The notes under the pieces are model-generated. The model was given only the letters and a program-made list of their open reading frames with translations. It was not told the DNA's origin and searched no databases. A program made the translations under genes and the position numbers. DNA of 64,000 bases. It comes from Prosapia bicincta (lineage: Eukaryota > Arthropoda > Insecta > Hemiptera > Cercopidae). Location: assembly GCA_036971475.1 (NCBI GenBank), contig JBAIZL010000003.1:87479542-87543541 (forward strand), in the 5' to 3' direction. Positions within the stretch are counted from its first letter, which is position 1. Every line of letters starts with the position of its first letter. This document shows positions 28,261 to 40,705 of this stretch, in pieces.

Positions 28261-29599
28261 GCGTGACGCGAAAGCAATGATTTAATTTCATGTTTTGTTC
28301 ACCGCGCGTAAAGAAGTTATCACTTCAAAAAACGTGTTAAGTATACATTAAACAAGTACTTGTAATGTTTACAAAATATTTTGTAAACTCGTTCAATTTA
28401 TTGCATGTAAGTGTTGCCTAAGAGTGTGCAATTTTCTTGTAGTCACGTGCGTAACAGTCTAATAAAGAATTCACATCACGTCATAGATTACTTTTTCCCT
28501 CTTTTCAAATAACTAATCTGTTGAAGATATTGTGTTGGCGGTATAATAATAATACTGGGAAACCCTTATTTACTATATGACGCGAAGATCGTAAAATTGA
28601 TGTAGAAATAGTTTTAAATGTTGTATCATTAATCAGACAATTTTATATAAGACATTAACTTAATAAGGTAATATATGATTTCATAAAAAAAGCTGATTTT
28701 ATGTTATAGGTTATGTTATAGAAATTAAAATGAGTTTTTTCATTCAATATTTTCTTCTTCGGCATGTCTTACTCTTTTTAAGAATTTATTTCAATTAGTC
28801 ATCTGTCTTTAATTATAATTTATATTCAGTCAAGTTTTAACATTTAATAAAGGTTTTCTAATAACGTTATTAAATGTATTTTAATGAGACTTCTACTACC
28901 GGTATTTTATAAATGAAGTATCCACTTATATCATTCAGTCGCACTGACAGCCATATTGCTATAAAGTTTAAACTTTACTTAATAATATTTGATTTAGACT
29001 CAGTTATTGTTGAATTGTACCATATCTGAAGATGACATTTATGAATGATAAAATTACAGCTAGATAATAGAGCGGAAATGTTATCTTATGGAGGACTTGC
29101 CATATACAGCTTTAGCCCTGCTCCCTCTCGTATAGTTAATTATTTTTAGCCTCGTTGAAATTATTTTCCAAGATGGGAAGCTTGTAGACTTCATCCTATA
29201 CGGATGTATTTTTAGATTTCTTTCAACTGCTTTACATTTCTATTTTAACAATTATTCACTGATTTTATTTTAATTTTTAAGTGAAAAAGGTTAAGGAGCA
29301 TATTCTTCATTTCTTTTAAGGGATGGAGGAAACGTCTTGGTTCCCATTATAAAATACATTAAAAGAGGACCAATTGTTCCAAAATTGCAATAAAACAAAG
29401 TCAAGTAAAGCTGACCGATGTTTACGCTTAGAGGTTGTTAGAGGTTATGTTTAAATCATTTTCGAATACAATTTCCTATATATTCAGAATTTCGCATACA
29501 GTATTTCATTATGATATTACGTTTATTTTCATATAAAATCGGTTTTGATTATTCGTAGAATATGTTGCTTTTGTATGTACTTGAATTAGATGGAAATTG

Positions 29600-29663
<64 letters not shown>

Positions 29664-30289
29664 ACATGTAGTTTTCTAAATTAGGCATTCAAATCATATA
29701 AACCTTAACTTGTGAGCAGTTATTTTACATATAACCAAGTTAAATTGATTTCGTTGACATTTTTTTAATCAGTACACACCTTGGAACGTGTATAATAACT
29801 ACAGGTTTTATTCGCGTTTTCATGGCATCTCATCGTTTTACGACTAGATTTTCTTTAACCATTTTGTTTGGCGTTGCTATGTTTGTTTTATTTCGATTCT
29901 AATTTCGTTTTGAAAATTCAGATCACCCACACAGATAACCTTGCAACGCTTCTTTAAGCCCTTTTGTGTTTCCGATCTCATCTTCAGTTGTCTCCGACGA
30001 GACAATTTAGTACTGCGTGTTTACAGTGTGCTTGTGGTACTATGCACTATGTGTCTGTGATTCTATTTACGTAAAATAACTACGGTGATTCTATTTTCTT
30101 ACCACCGTTAAAGATTTTTCAGACTTAAATACTCGTCCTACACTACTTAAATTGCAATGCGATCTTTCTCCACGTAGGGCTGTACTATATATTCTTTTAG
30201 TTTATTTTTTTGGAATCTGGTCAAGTCGCGTCTTAAAAATTAATAATTACGAAGACCGAAAAATCTTCTAAATAATGATGGAAGTTAGA
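28261..30289. other. Intronic AT-rich sequence with a (TA)n tract
   Basis: Contains a further copy of the CATATGATTTCATAAAA..TTATAGGTTATG repeat at 28660-28725 and about 58 bp of TA at 29602-29660. No coding region was recognised. Confidence 0.45.
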
Positions 30290-30600
30290 TTAGGTTTAAC
30301 CAAAGCCCGTTTTTGCCATTTCAGTTATTCACCGCCGTGCTTCTCAGTAGCTGCCACCAAGGTACTCAGGGTAGCCGAAGACGCCTTTACAAGAGTTTAT
30401 GTGTTCACCGTCCATTCTGTTCTTTTGGTAGTTTGGGTCTTCCAATACGGCGAACCGTTGGAGATGAATCTGGAGGTAGTCATGGCCAGTCTTGTAGTGT
30501 CAGTATGACTGCTTGTCAGATAAAAAAAAAGACTACCTTATCGGGAAGTTCGCCAGACTGTATAAGTCGGTCGAGGTGTCGTGTATAACACAAATTTCCC
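30290..30600. other. GC-rich island with open frames in several registers
   Basis: Two overlapping plus-strand frames (77 and about 90 codons, the latter from TTG) and a mostly open minus-strand frame coexist. A good acceptor-like tract (tttttgccatttcag) ends at 30326. I recognise no domain. Simultaneous openness on both strands with raised GC suggests a degraded mobile-element ORF rather than a host exon, but an exon is not excluded. Confidence 0.3.
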
Positions 30601-31044
30601 GTCGAAATTGCTTGCGTTGGTAGCAAAACGAAATGACTTGTAGACCATCCTGCTCTGGCTACATCCTTTGCTGGACTGAATGAGCCGTCCGTGTAGATGT
30701 GTAACCAAGTACTAGGAGGTTAACGCATGACAATGGTCACCAACGCTTGTGCTTATAATAGCAGAGGGGCTGAATCTGATTTTGTTTTTACCTAAATCAT
30801 AATTTTGGTAATAGATGTTATAAGTTTTTACTCCGTTGTGACGTAATATTAGCGCCAATAATATTTAATAATCATAAAATGTAATCAAATATTAAAAATG
30901 TATGACGCGATACCTTATTGAAACTCTTTTTGTGTAACAATTATACTAAACGTTTATTTTTATACAATGTAAATTTCAAGTGTGTTATTTTAGTACGAAA
31001 TTAAACTTAAGTTGTTTTATCCGTTGTAATTCTTTTTTTTTCAG

Positions 31045-31152
31045 TTTCTAAACGTAATTCGTCTTCTGCGATCCTGTAACATTCGAGCCTTCACCTTGGA
31101 ATGGAAATACCCCGGTACATTTCTAATGAAAATACCACAGCACATACCAAAC
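31045..31152 (+). CDS. Candidate small exon on the opposite strand, with start codon
   Basis: A 108-bp segment bounded by a strong acceptor (tctttttttttcag, ending 31044) and a strong donor (AAAC|gtaagt at 31152/31153). It contains ATG at 31101 with G at -3 and G at +4, followed by 17 codons reading M-E-I-P-R-Y-I-S-N-E-N-T-T-A-H-T-K and ending in phase 1. The frame beginning at the acceptor is also open throughout. It would be a first coding exon of a gene nested in, and opposite to, the receptor intron. No following exon was identified and I do not recognise the peptide. Chance splice-site matches remain possible. Confidence 0.3.
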
Positions 31153-31763
31153 GTAAGTAAATAAGCGTTTGTTTTACAACAAAAAATATTTCTCTAGAAT
31201 AGTTCTTAAAGCACGTGACTGAAATAGAGTTATCATAGTTTAAATTCCTAACATTGACATGTATGTCTGTCTAAAGGGAATGTTACTGCTCTTTGCAGTC
31301 GACTGGACAGGTTGCCGAAAGCGTTCTATTGTATATTTTTGTGGTGCGAGTGGTGACGGGGATCAAAACAAATCATGTTCTTTTTCAAAAAACAAAATAT
31401 TCGTGGAATGTTAGCATAATCTTAATAAAATATTAGTTGGCATCGGTACAGAAAAACATTCTTGTTTGAAATATACAATCTAATTTACAACTCTGTCTAA
31501 AAATTAATTTTGTTAATGAAAGGATTTAAAAATAAATTAGCTCTCCGTCATTAAAATTTTCACAAGCTACAATGAGATCTGTGACGTATATGTTAATTTA
31601 TTATTTGTCATAATATATGTTGATATTTCGAAAGTTTGTGCTATTTTACACATCGTCTGACTATATGGTAGCCTAATGTGTGGATGTGCAAACAAAATAA
31701 ATGTAGGAATCCTTCAGGACTTTTCGGGACTAGTTATTGAGAAATAAGGCTATTGCCCCTATA

Positions 31764-31764
<1 letters not shown>
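31153..31764. other. Intronic AT-rich spacer
   Basis: No feature recognised. Confidence 0.4.
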
Positions 31765-31812
<48 letters not shown>

Positions 31813-31903
31813 AATATAAGTCAAAATACAAATACAAGAATTATAATTGAATTTGCAATTTTGACTTATGTTCTTTATTAATACACAAGAATACATTTTG
31901 CGA

Positions 31904-31949
<46 letters not shown>
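31765..31949. mobile_element. Internally deleted inverted-dimer element between (TA)n tracts
   Basis: (TA)n at 31765-31809, then agtcaaaatacaaatacaag..aattataattgaatttgcaat followed at once by ttgacttatgttctttatta and acaagaatacat, then (TA)n at 31908-31949. These are the outer arms of the 11-kb inverted dimer with the hammerhead-like centre removed. Confidence 0.65.
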
Positions 31950-31950
<1 letters not shown>

Positions 31951-32103
31951 CCTACGGAAATCTGAATATTTCAAAGATATCAGATGAAATAAAGGTGATG
32001 GCCCAAAAGATGAAGATGAACACCGAGGGGACATAAAATGGTATGTTCAAAAACCTATTAAAAAAACATTAAAGTTAACAGTAGTTTATCAAAACAAAAC
32101 AAA

Positions 32104-32155
32104 ACAGACACACACAAACACAAAATAGAAATATAGAAACAGACACACACCCACA

Positions 32156-32244
<89 letters not shown>

Positions 32245-32261
32245 ACACACACGCACACACA
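32104..32261. repeat. (CA)n microsatellite
   Basis: About 155 bp of CA with a few CAAACA and CACTCA interruptions, some 330 bp downstream of receptor coding exon 1. Confidence 0.97.
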
Positions 32262-32587
32262 GAGTTAAAAAAACATTATATCCCAAATGAATTTCCCACT
32301 TTAAATTTTTAGAATAGAGTGTTATAGAGTGTTTAAAATAAAAAAACTATACCGGAAACTTTTGGATAGAAAACCACAATACGATTTCGTATAGAGAGAG
32401 ACGAAAAAAGCCATGGTATAGTTCAAATCTTCTATGTTTACCCTGATTTTATTATACCAACGATTCATTAATTCTTCTTGGATAATTTCCACAAGCTCAT
32501 ATAACCAAGGTTGCTCCATTAACACTTACTAATTGTGAATTAAAAACAAAATTATACTTATTTAATACATAAAAGAACAAGACTTAC

Positions 32588-32974
32588 CAGAACGGACACC
32601 GCTTGAGAGAAGCTTACGGCTCGGCACATGATCGCTCCAAACGGCCAAAAACCCAAAATCAAAACGGACACGAAAGAAAACGGCACACAGAACACAGTCA
32701 TCAAAATATCACCAACGGCCAAGTTAACGATAAAAAAGTTTGTCACTGTTTTCATCCGGGGTGAAGAGTACACGACATAACACACAAGACCGTTGCCTAG
32801 CAACGAGAAGATAAATATCACAGAATACATAATATAAACAAGCGACTGGAAATATACACTGGATAGAAGAGTTTCTGTGTATCTGGTGTCACAGTTGAAC
32901 ACTGTGTCATTGTCGCTGTTGTTGGCTCCCGCCACAGATAGATTTTCTTCATATTCATCCATTGGTGTCTTCAT
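32588..32974 (-). CDS. RYa-R: RYamide receptor, first coding exon (N-terminus, TM1, TM2, most of TM3)
   Basis: 129 codons from ATG 32974 to the donor CTG|gtaagt. The extracellular N-terminus (1-42) has three N-glycosylation sequons (N11, N18, N22). TM1 (about 45-70) contains the G-N motif (N61). TM2 has N-L-A-V-G-D (D89, the conserved sodium-site Asp). The extracellular-loop W-P-F-G precedes TM3, where C117 is the conserved disulfide Cys, and the exon ends S-Q-A-V-S-V-L. The receptor would bind RYamide peptides and signal through G proteins at the plasma membrane. ATG 32974 is the first in frame; M5 (32962) is an alternative. A short upstream ORF (32978-32957) overlaps this start. Exon 2 is 23 kb downstream. 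Confidence 0.87.
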
Positions 32975-32978
32975 TCAT
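32957..32978 (-). promoter_or_regulatory. Overlapping uORF at the receptor start codon
   Basis: An ATG at 32978 (context GCCATGA) lies four bases before the receptor ATG, in a different frame. It encodes seven codons and stops with TGA at 32959-32957, after the receptor start. Ribosomes would have to bypass or reinitiate, which could lower receptor translation. It matters only if the transcript includes this stretch, as the acceptor at 33081 suggests. Confidence 0.5.
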
Positions 32979-33080
32979 GGCAAATCTATGAGCACAGATG
33001 TAGAATCAAGTTGAACGGACCAAATATGTTACTTTCATATTTTCTTCAAAAATGTTTCTTGTTTATAGAACTTTTGAAAT
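32975..33080 (-). other. Receptor 5' UTR segment with upstream splice acceptor
   Basis: On the minus strand, ttaaatatttgtttcag ends at 33081 and is a good acceptor. It implies that a non-coding exon and the promoter lie farther right, at an unknown distance. Confidence 0.5.
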
Positions 33081-33081
33081 C

Positions 33082-33694
33082 TGAAACAAATATTTAAAAT
33101 ATATTATTTTAAATAATAACGACAAAAATGTTTTTAATAGACATAATTAATAAAATCAGTACTTGAGGTAAGATAATATTAGCATCCAATACATCATATG
33201 GTGATACAAAAAGTCTTTAGTAACAGGGAAAGAACAATTATAATTTGTGTTGACGCCATTAAAGTGTAAAATTTTGAAAAATACAAAGGTAACTCTATTT
33301 AACAACAGGCACAAAGCCTCATAAAACCAATGTGTTTTTGTTTATACCACAGAATACTACATCGAGAAACAGATATATTTTAATCTAGATAAAAGTATCA
33401 GGTTATGATGTATTTGGTTTTTAAAAAGAATAATGTTTACTAATGCACGAGGTAAAATGATAAACAGTTAAAAGTGAAACACGGCCATTTTCACTAGTAA
33501 AAAAAAATGCTTTGTGCAGTACTTGTAGTTAGTAAAAGGTTTAACCTAAAGCAATGACAGTTTTTGCGAAATTGACTTCACCGACAGAATGGGGAAAAAG
33601 GGAGGGGACATTTCGCTTTTTTTGACCAATACCCCCCAAGCACTTCTTTCTAATTGGAGGAATATATATGTATAATTTGATGATGATTACTTGG
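33082..33694. other. Non-coding, probably the receptor 5' UTR intron
   Basis: AT-rich and without a recognised feature. Confidence 0.4.
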
Positions 33695-33960
33695 TCTTAG
33701 AAATGTACATAAGGTTTTAATCTATACAAAATTTTAAATAAATGAAACCTCTATACCACAATTGACTTTTTTAAAAATTTAAAACCTTTATATAAAAATA
33801 CTCAGAGGTATTTTTAGTGTAAATTACCTCTGAGGATGATTGCTATGCATTTGAAATGTACATAGGGTTTTAATTAAAAGAAAAAGTCATATGTGGCTCA
33901 TAGGTTTCATTTATTTAAATTAAACATTACGCCACAGTTATTTTATACAGTTATACAATA
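33695..33960. mobile_element. Palindromic element with a degraded hammerhead-like arm
   Basis: Same family as 15172-15412: aaataaatgaaacctctata on the left, ggtttcatttatttaaatta and ATTACGCCACAG on the right. The plus arm has stem I ACCT/GGGT, CTGAGGA (33830-33836), an extra T, GATTGC-TAT-GCATTT with mismatches, GAA, palindromic ATGTACAT and A. Stem II no longer pairs well, so it is probably inactive. Confidence 0.65.
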
Positions 33961-33971
33961 TTGTAACTTAT

Positions 33972-35935
33972 TTGATTCATATCCTGTTTTGTATTGTTTT
34001 ATGTCTTCGTAATTATTTCATCAGTATCTTATATATTGGCATTGTACGTATTATTAGTTATTTTAATAATATGTTATATTGTGGGATTGTACGTATTCTT
34101 CATTATTTCATTGGCATCTTGTATTGTGGTATTGTACGTATTGTTCATTATTTCATTGGCATCTTGTATTGTGGTATTGTATGTATTGTTAATAATTTCA
34201 TTGGCATCTTGCATTGTGGGCTTGTATGTATTGTTAATAATTCCATTGGCATCTTGTATTGTGGTATTGTACGTATTGTTAATTATTTCATTGGCATCTT
34301 GTATTGTGATATTGTACGTATTGTAAATTATTTCATTGGCATCTTGTATTGTGATATTGTACGTATTGTTAATTATTTCATTGGCATCTTGTATTGTGGT
34401 ATTGTACGTATTGTTAATTATTTCATTGACATCTTGTATTGTGGTATTGTACGTATTGTTAATTATTTCATTGGCATTTTGTATTGTGATATTGTACGCA
34501 TTGTTAATTGTTTCATCAGTATCTTGTATTGTGGCATTTTAGGTACTGCTAGTTATTTTATTCTTATCTCATATTGTGAGATTGTACGTATTGTTCATTA
34601 TTTCATTGGCATCTTGTATTGTGGTATTGTACGTATTGTTAATTATTTCATTGGCATTTTGTATTGTGATATTGTACGCATTGTTAATTGTTTCATCAGT
34701 ATCTTGTATTGTGGCATTTTAGGTATTGCTAGTTATTTTATTCTTATCTCATATTGTGAGATTGTACGTATTGTTCATTATTTCATTGGGATCTTGTATT
34801 GTGATATTGTACGTATTGTTAATTGTTTCATTGGCATCTTGTATTGTGGTATTGTACGTATTGTTAATTATTTCATTGGCATTTTGTATTGTGATATTGT
34901 ACGCATTGTTAATTGTTTCATCAGTATCTTGTATTGTGGCATTTTAGGTATTGCTAGTTATTTTATTCTTATCTCATATTGTGAGATTGTACGTATTGTT
35001 CATTATTTCATTGGCATCTTGTATTGTGGTATTGTACGTATTGTTAATTATTTCATTGGCATTTTGTATTGTGATATTGTACGCATTGTTAATTGTTTCA
35101 TCAGTATCTTGTATTGTGGCATTTTAGGTATTGCTAGTTATTTTATTCTTATCTCATATTGTGAGATTGTACGTATTGTTCATTATTTCATTGGCATCTT
35201 GTATTGTGGTATTGTACGTATTGTTAATTATTTCATTGGCATTTTGTATTGTGATATTGTACACATTGTTAATTGTTTCATCAGTATCTTGTATTGTGGC
35301 ATTTTAGGTATTGCTAGTTATTTTATTCTTATCTCATATTGTGAGATTGTACGTATTGTTCATTATTTCATTGGGATCTTGTATTGTGATATTGTACGTA
35401 TTGTTAATTGTTTCATTGGCATCTTGTATTGTGGTATTGTACGTATTGTTAATTATTTCATTGGCATCTTGTATTGTGGTATTGTACGTATTGTTAATTA
35501 TTTCATTGGCATCTTATATTGTAATATTGTACGTATTGTTAATTATTTCATTGGCATCTTGTATTGTGGTATTGTACGTATTGTTAATTGTTTCATTGGC
35601 ATCTTGCATTGTGATATTGTACGTATTGTTAATTATTTCATTGGCATCTTGTATTGTGATATTGTACGTATTGTTAATTATTTCTTTGGCATCTTGTATT
35701 GTGGTATTGTACGTATTGTTAATTATTTCATTGGCATCTTATATTGTGGTATTGTACGTATTGTTAATTATTTCTTTGGCATCTTGTATTGTGGTATTGT
35801 ACGTATTGTTAATTATTTCTTTGGCATCTTGTATTGTGGTATTGTACGTATTGTTAATTATTTCATTGGCATCTTATATTGTAATATTGTACTTTTTGGT
35901 AACTATATCAATCATAATATTACCATTGTGATCAT
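33972..35935. repeat. 45-bp minisatellite with 180-bp higher-order repeat
   Basis: About 43 units built on ATTGTTAATTATTTCATTGG then CATCTTGTATTGTGGTATTG and TACGT. A four-unit block with the 'gcattttaggtattgctag' variant recurs every 180 bp (34504, 34684, then 34909, 35089, 35269; one step is 225 bp), marking recent unequal exchange. Because 45 is a multiple of three, one plus-strand frame stays open for 655 codons as a hydrophobic 15-residue repeat. I treat that as a by-product: there is no promoter, splice or domain support. Confidence 0.95.
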
Positions 35936-36719
35936 TTAATTTTTATTCTACAGACAATAATTCTTAGAATTATTCATAAACCAATTTTAAAAGTTATAAT
36001 ATAGAAACTATCGCATTAACCAGCACGTAAATACGCGTCTTGTACACATCACGTTCTCCCCCTCAAGCGTTCCTTCGTGATCTTCCAATTAATGCAAAAG
36101 CTTTCCTAACGTCAATTAGCAGTGAAGGTAGCGTGTGAATGCTTCCTTGAAGTTGCTTTGGACGAGCAATTTCCGCGAACACCTGGATGAGTGCAGAGTG
36201 TAGACATTTCCAGCTTAGCGCAAAGCCACAGTTAGGCGTGGGCGTACTGCGATTGTAATTTAATACAGCTATTTCGTGTATAAATGCCTGAATTTGTCTA
36301 CTTTTAAATACGTCACATCACATGGCTTGACTACAGTTTGTCTCGGTAAACTAAACCCGAGCATTGGGTTACCCTTGACGATGGGAAAACTTTTATTACT
36401 TTAGTAAAATATCGAATCGAATTTATAATCTTTTTACCGAAAGTTAATATTTCGACAAGTCTTCCAAGCGTAAATATTTTGCTAATCATCGTGGATAACT
36501 AAATCTCGTGCAACATTCTGTGTAGCTTGATTTAAATCACTTGTTTTTACAGTAGCCTTTATCTTATGCTTTTATTATGATGATAATATGTGAATATAAT
36601 ATATTATTATATAAATATTTGTTGTTTACAAATATTATTATGATTGTTTTACTTTAGAGGGTCAATTTTAATAGTAATGACTCCTTTTACACCAATAACA
36701 TCACCTAAGAAAGAGAGGT
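35936..36719. other. Non-coding, slightly GC-richer at 36000-36250
   Basis: The 36000-36250 stretch is compositionally unlike its neighbours but has no long frame or recognised motif. Confidence 0.4.
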
Positions 36720-36970
36720 AGAGCACGATACTTGGGACTAGCTATATTCTGGATAGTAATGGTGGTCACCGTCAAGCTTCCACCTGCCATTGTTGCCTTC
36801 CATGTTACCCGAGGTAATCATTTTTAAAGGCCAAGTCAACCTTTGGGCTGAAAAAACACTCAGAAATTATGTGGCGCTAACGGGAATAGAATCCAAACCT
36901 GTTTATTAACAATACTGACATACAAAATATTCAAGTGCCCTTCTACTTATTGGACCACTCAGTCTCCCTA
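36720..36970 (-). mobile_element. Possible tRNA-derived SINE
   Basis: On the minus strand, AGTGGTCCAATAAGTAGAAG (about 36961-36942) resembles an A box and GGTTTGGATTC (36899-36889) a B box. The body continues to about 36720 with moderate GC and no open frame. Confidence 0.35.
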
Positions 36971-37140
36971 ACCTAAATTTTTTCATGTCATTATTTATCT
37001 TGAAAATTTGACCTTTTTAAGAATACTAAAGACATCCACAAATTTTTATCCCTGTACAAGTTAGATATTTACAAATAACTTGAACAAGACTAAACTTTTA
37101 TGCGTGTGTGTAAGTCAATGCACGTGAGTGTATACACTTG

Positions 37141-37143
<3 letters not shown>

Positions 37144-37215
<72 letters not shown>

Positions 37216-37330
37216 TAAATTAAAAATATTTTTAAAACAATAATACTTTTAATGAATATATTCTTGTTTTTGAAATATTTTTAATATATTAACTATATAA
37301 CAAGAAAACATATCACCATATTTAATATAA

Positions 37331-37386
<56 letters not shown>

Positions 37387-37400
37387 CCTATATATATATA
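37144..37400. mobile_element. Element between (TA)n tracts, same family as 51.1 and 56.6 kb
   Basis: (TA)n at 37144-37210; then aaaatatttttaaaacaata, acttttaatgaatatattct, tgtttttgaaatatttttaa, acaagaaaacatatcaccat; then (TA)n at 37336-37400 with a GGCC break. The same words in the same order occur at 51110-51236 and 56566-56846. Confidence 0.6.
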
Positions 37401-37777
<377 letters not shown>

Positions 37778-37778
<1 letters not shown>

Positions 37779-38910
37779 GATAGAAAATAATTTAAAACAA
37801 TTAGCCCATCTTTGCTTATGGTAACTCACTTCAGCACATCTAAGCACTGAGATACCATTAATTACCAACAGTCTCGTACATTAATAAAACAATAAAAAAG
37901 AATTCCCCGAAATTAAATTAATTGATTATTATTTATATTATTAGTTAAAATGTGATTAACGCCTTGAAACAATAAAATGCATCCCTCATTTATTATCCTA
38001 TAACAATGAATTACGAATTATGTACAGGTAGAAAAATCAGATGCAATATTCTGAACTATAATAACGTTGAACGACCTTGAACTTATATTGCCCTAGAACA
38101 GTTTTGTATTTACCACGAGGGCGTTTTTAAAATTTTACATCATTATTAAAAACAAATTTTGATCAACAAATTAAATGCAAAAATGTTTTCCATCTCCTTT
38201 TTTAAACCCAAAGACAATTAAAATAAAAGCCGAGACTGAATTTTAATTAAAACACTTTTCCGCAATAAAACAATGTCATTAAAAGTTTCACGGGTTCCGT
38301 ACAGTTTTTTGTAATTATTTTGTTACAAAATCCTTAGTCATTAAAGGTAGAGCTTTTAGTCCAAGTTATTAAATTGGTGCCTGAAAAGGTTTATAATTTA
38401 ATAACAATGCTCTGTCCCCCCCCCTTCTTCTTCATTCACTGACCCGATTTAAAAGTGATGTTTAAATTTTGTTTCTTTTTTAAGATATCTGTTTACTTTA
38501 TTACCCAAATAACTTTCTGTGCATTGCTTACTAGATTATAGGTTCAGAAAACTCCGAAATACTGAAATCTGTATGTTTAGTGTCATTAGTATATTTTTTT
38601 CTAATTCTAGTTTAAATGTTTGATTATGGAGAGGATATTGTTTACGTGCTCATTCTTATTAGTAGATTCAAGTAAGTAAGTAATAACAATAATAATGTTA
38701 AAGAAGAGGACAATAATAGTCAACAGAACAAAGAAAAATAAACAGCAGCATTAACATTAAAAGAAGTTAGCCAACTTCAAAATCAAAAAGGAAAGAATAG
38801 AAAATGAGCAAAATGAACTAAACGGACGTAAGAAACAAGTTAAAAAGCAAATATTAATAATATTAACAATAACAATTTAGCTCACAAAAATGGATTTGAC
38901 AATTATTCAA
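37778..38910. other. Non-coding; A-rich lead-in to a PLE fragment
   Basis: No feature until about 38690, after which the plus strand is A-rich and resembles the low-GC coding style of the downstream PLE. Confidence 0.4.
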
Positions 38911-38913
38911 TAG

Positions 38914-39543
38914 ACAAACTGCACAGACAAATACTCAACAAGAACCATAACAACAACACAAACAACAAATACACGAACACAAACAAAATTCATCACCCTC
39001 ACATACATAAACAATCTCGCAAATAAAATAGCACTACAATTCAAAAAAGCAGGATACAATGTAGAATACAGAAAAACAAATAAAAGCCAAACGGCTATCA
39101 GACACAGCATTAATAACAATACCAACACATACAATAACCAAGGATTATACAAACTAAAATGCAACAACTGCAATAAGTTCTATATTGGTCAAACAGGCAA
39201 ATCTTTTGCCGAAAGATATAAGGAACACAAAAGCGCACTGCACACTACTATTGAATCCACCTTCGCAAATCATCTCATGGACACTAAACATTCATGCAAT
39301 AGTATGGAAAATAACATGAGCATCCTCCACACATGCAACAAAGGCCATAAATTAAACACACTAGAACAGTATGAAATATATAGACATAGCAACACACATA
39401 AAAATGACATCCTAAATGAACAAACACAGCACAGATCACACATACTCTTCGATCACATCACTTCTAACTTTGAAAAAATGGTACCGAGGAAGCCCAACTG
39501 CAGCATCCCTAGCGGCAAAAATACAAGGCTGAAGAAGTCGTAA
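38914..39543 (+). pseudogene. Penelope-like element, linker plus GIY-YIG endonuclease
   Basis: Open for about 209 codons after a TAG at 38911 until TAA at 39541. The N-terminal part (I-T-L-T-Y-I-N-N-L, K-I-A-L-Q-F-K-K-A-G-Y) matches the RT-endonuclease linker. GIY-YIG follows: G-L-Y-K-L-K-C-N-N-C-N-K-F-Y-I-G-Q-T-G-K-S-F (about 39141-39206), then Y-K-E-H and a later L-E-Q-Y-E-I-Y-R-H. The same C-terminal words (I-L-N-E-Q-T-Q-x-R-S-H-I-L-F) occur at 61.3 kb, so the two belong to one PLE family, distinct from the 16-kb copy. A hammerhead-like motif overlaps its stop. The RT domain is missing. Confidence 0.8.
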
Positions 39544-39559
39544 GACGAAAACGTTTCCT
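39526..39559 (+). ncRNA. Hammerhead-ribozyme-like motif at the PLE stop codon
   Basis: AGG (39526-39528), CTGAAGA (39529-39535), an extra A, stem GTC-GTAA-GAC with a GNRA-type loop (39537-39546), GAA, self-complementary AACGTT (39550-39555), T39556 as H17, then CCT pairing with AGG. Stems are only 3 bp, weaker than the related copy at 61446. The element's TAA lies in the stem II loop. Confidence 0.45.
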
Positions 39560-40705
39560 CCAAGTGTAAGTTAACAATTTAACAACTTTTAGTTAACAAA
39601 AAGTCTAGTTTGCAGTAATAGCAAAGGTGTAATAAAAAAACAATAACAATAGAAATTCACCATTTGCAACATCGTAAGAAAAATAAAAAGTAACATTTAA
39701 GTAAAGAAAAAAACAGTATGAACAAGCAAAATTTCTCAACATTGCAAAAAAATAATAGAAAGACACATCAACAACAAGCGAAATGATCCAAATGCAACAG
39801 CATAAAGTAAAGAATAAAAAGCATTATTAAGAAAAAATGAAAGCAAAGGTCTGTGAGAACACCTTTACTCTATCCTGAAGGAAAGATTTACAACACGGGC
39901 TCTTCAACGGCAATAAAATGAAATTAATGGGAACAAGGAATGTCTTTCCTTTCAAACAAGGATTTTGTCTGCAATATACTACTTCACATTGATGAAATCA
40001 GAAGTAACAAAGAAAAGACTCGTATGGGTAAGTAGCTAAAGTTTCGGGGGGCAGCTAGATTAAGCGTCTGTTATTGGCTCTGCTTTTGAAATTTCATTCA
40101 AGTGAGTGAGTCAATATAAAAATAGCCAGCGACTTATTGACCATGATAATGTGCTGGCTACGGCCCTACGAGGTAGTGATATGCATGACCAATTTACACT
40201 ACAAAACTAATTTCGTTACTTGTAACAATAGTTTTCATATTTACCCAATCCAATGCCTTTAGGATGGGTTATTGCACAATCCTCATCATGAATGCATACG
40301 GTTAATAATTACCAAAATCAGTAATACTCTGTTAATTTTACGTTTATCGAATTTAGGTCTTCTGTTGAAAAACTTTTATAAAATGTGCGTTTGTAACATT
40401 ATCATCTGTTAAAAACATGTGGGGTGAAAATATAAATTAAGTAACTGAATCAATATCTAATTTTGTCGAGCTATAACAATTGTAAATATATTATTTCAAC
40501 TATAACAAAGTGTTTTAACACTTTATATTCTATAAATATTTTATTAATCTCTTTATTATCCTCAGTGGCAATTCAACTCTGACAAACTTCTGCTTATGTT
40601 TGGTCAAATTAATAAGTAAACCAGTATAAAATCAATTAACAACAAAATATAATACAATAAGCTTCTACGAATTTCAATTTAGACTAACTGAATTCAGGCA
40701 TAAGG
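39560..40705. other. Non-coding; PLE 3' flank and AT-rich sequence
   Basis: The 40020-40160 segment is less AT-rich and may be the end of another element (ggggggcagc is also seen as ggggggtag near 62126). No gene recognised. Confidence 0.4.

Noticed and set aside
33972..35939. 655-residue membrane-like protein
   Set aside because: It is a translation of a 45-bp minisatellite whose period is a multiple of three; there are no start, splice, promoter or domain features.
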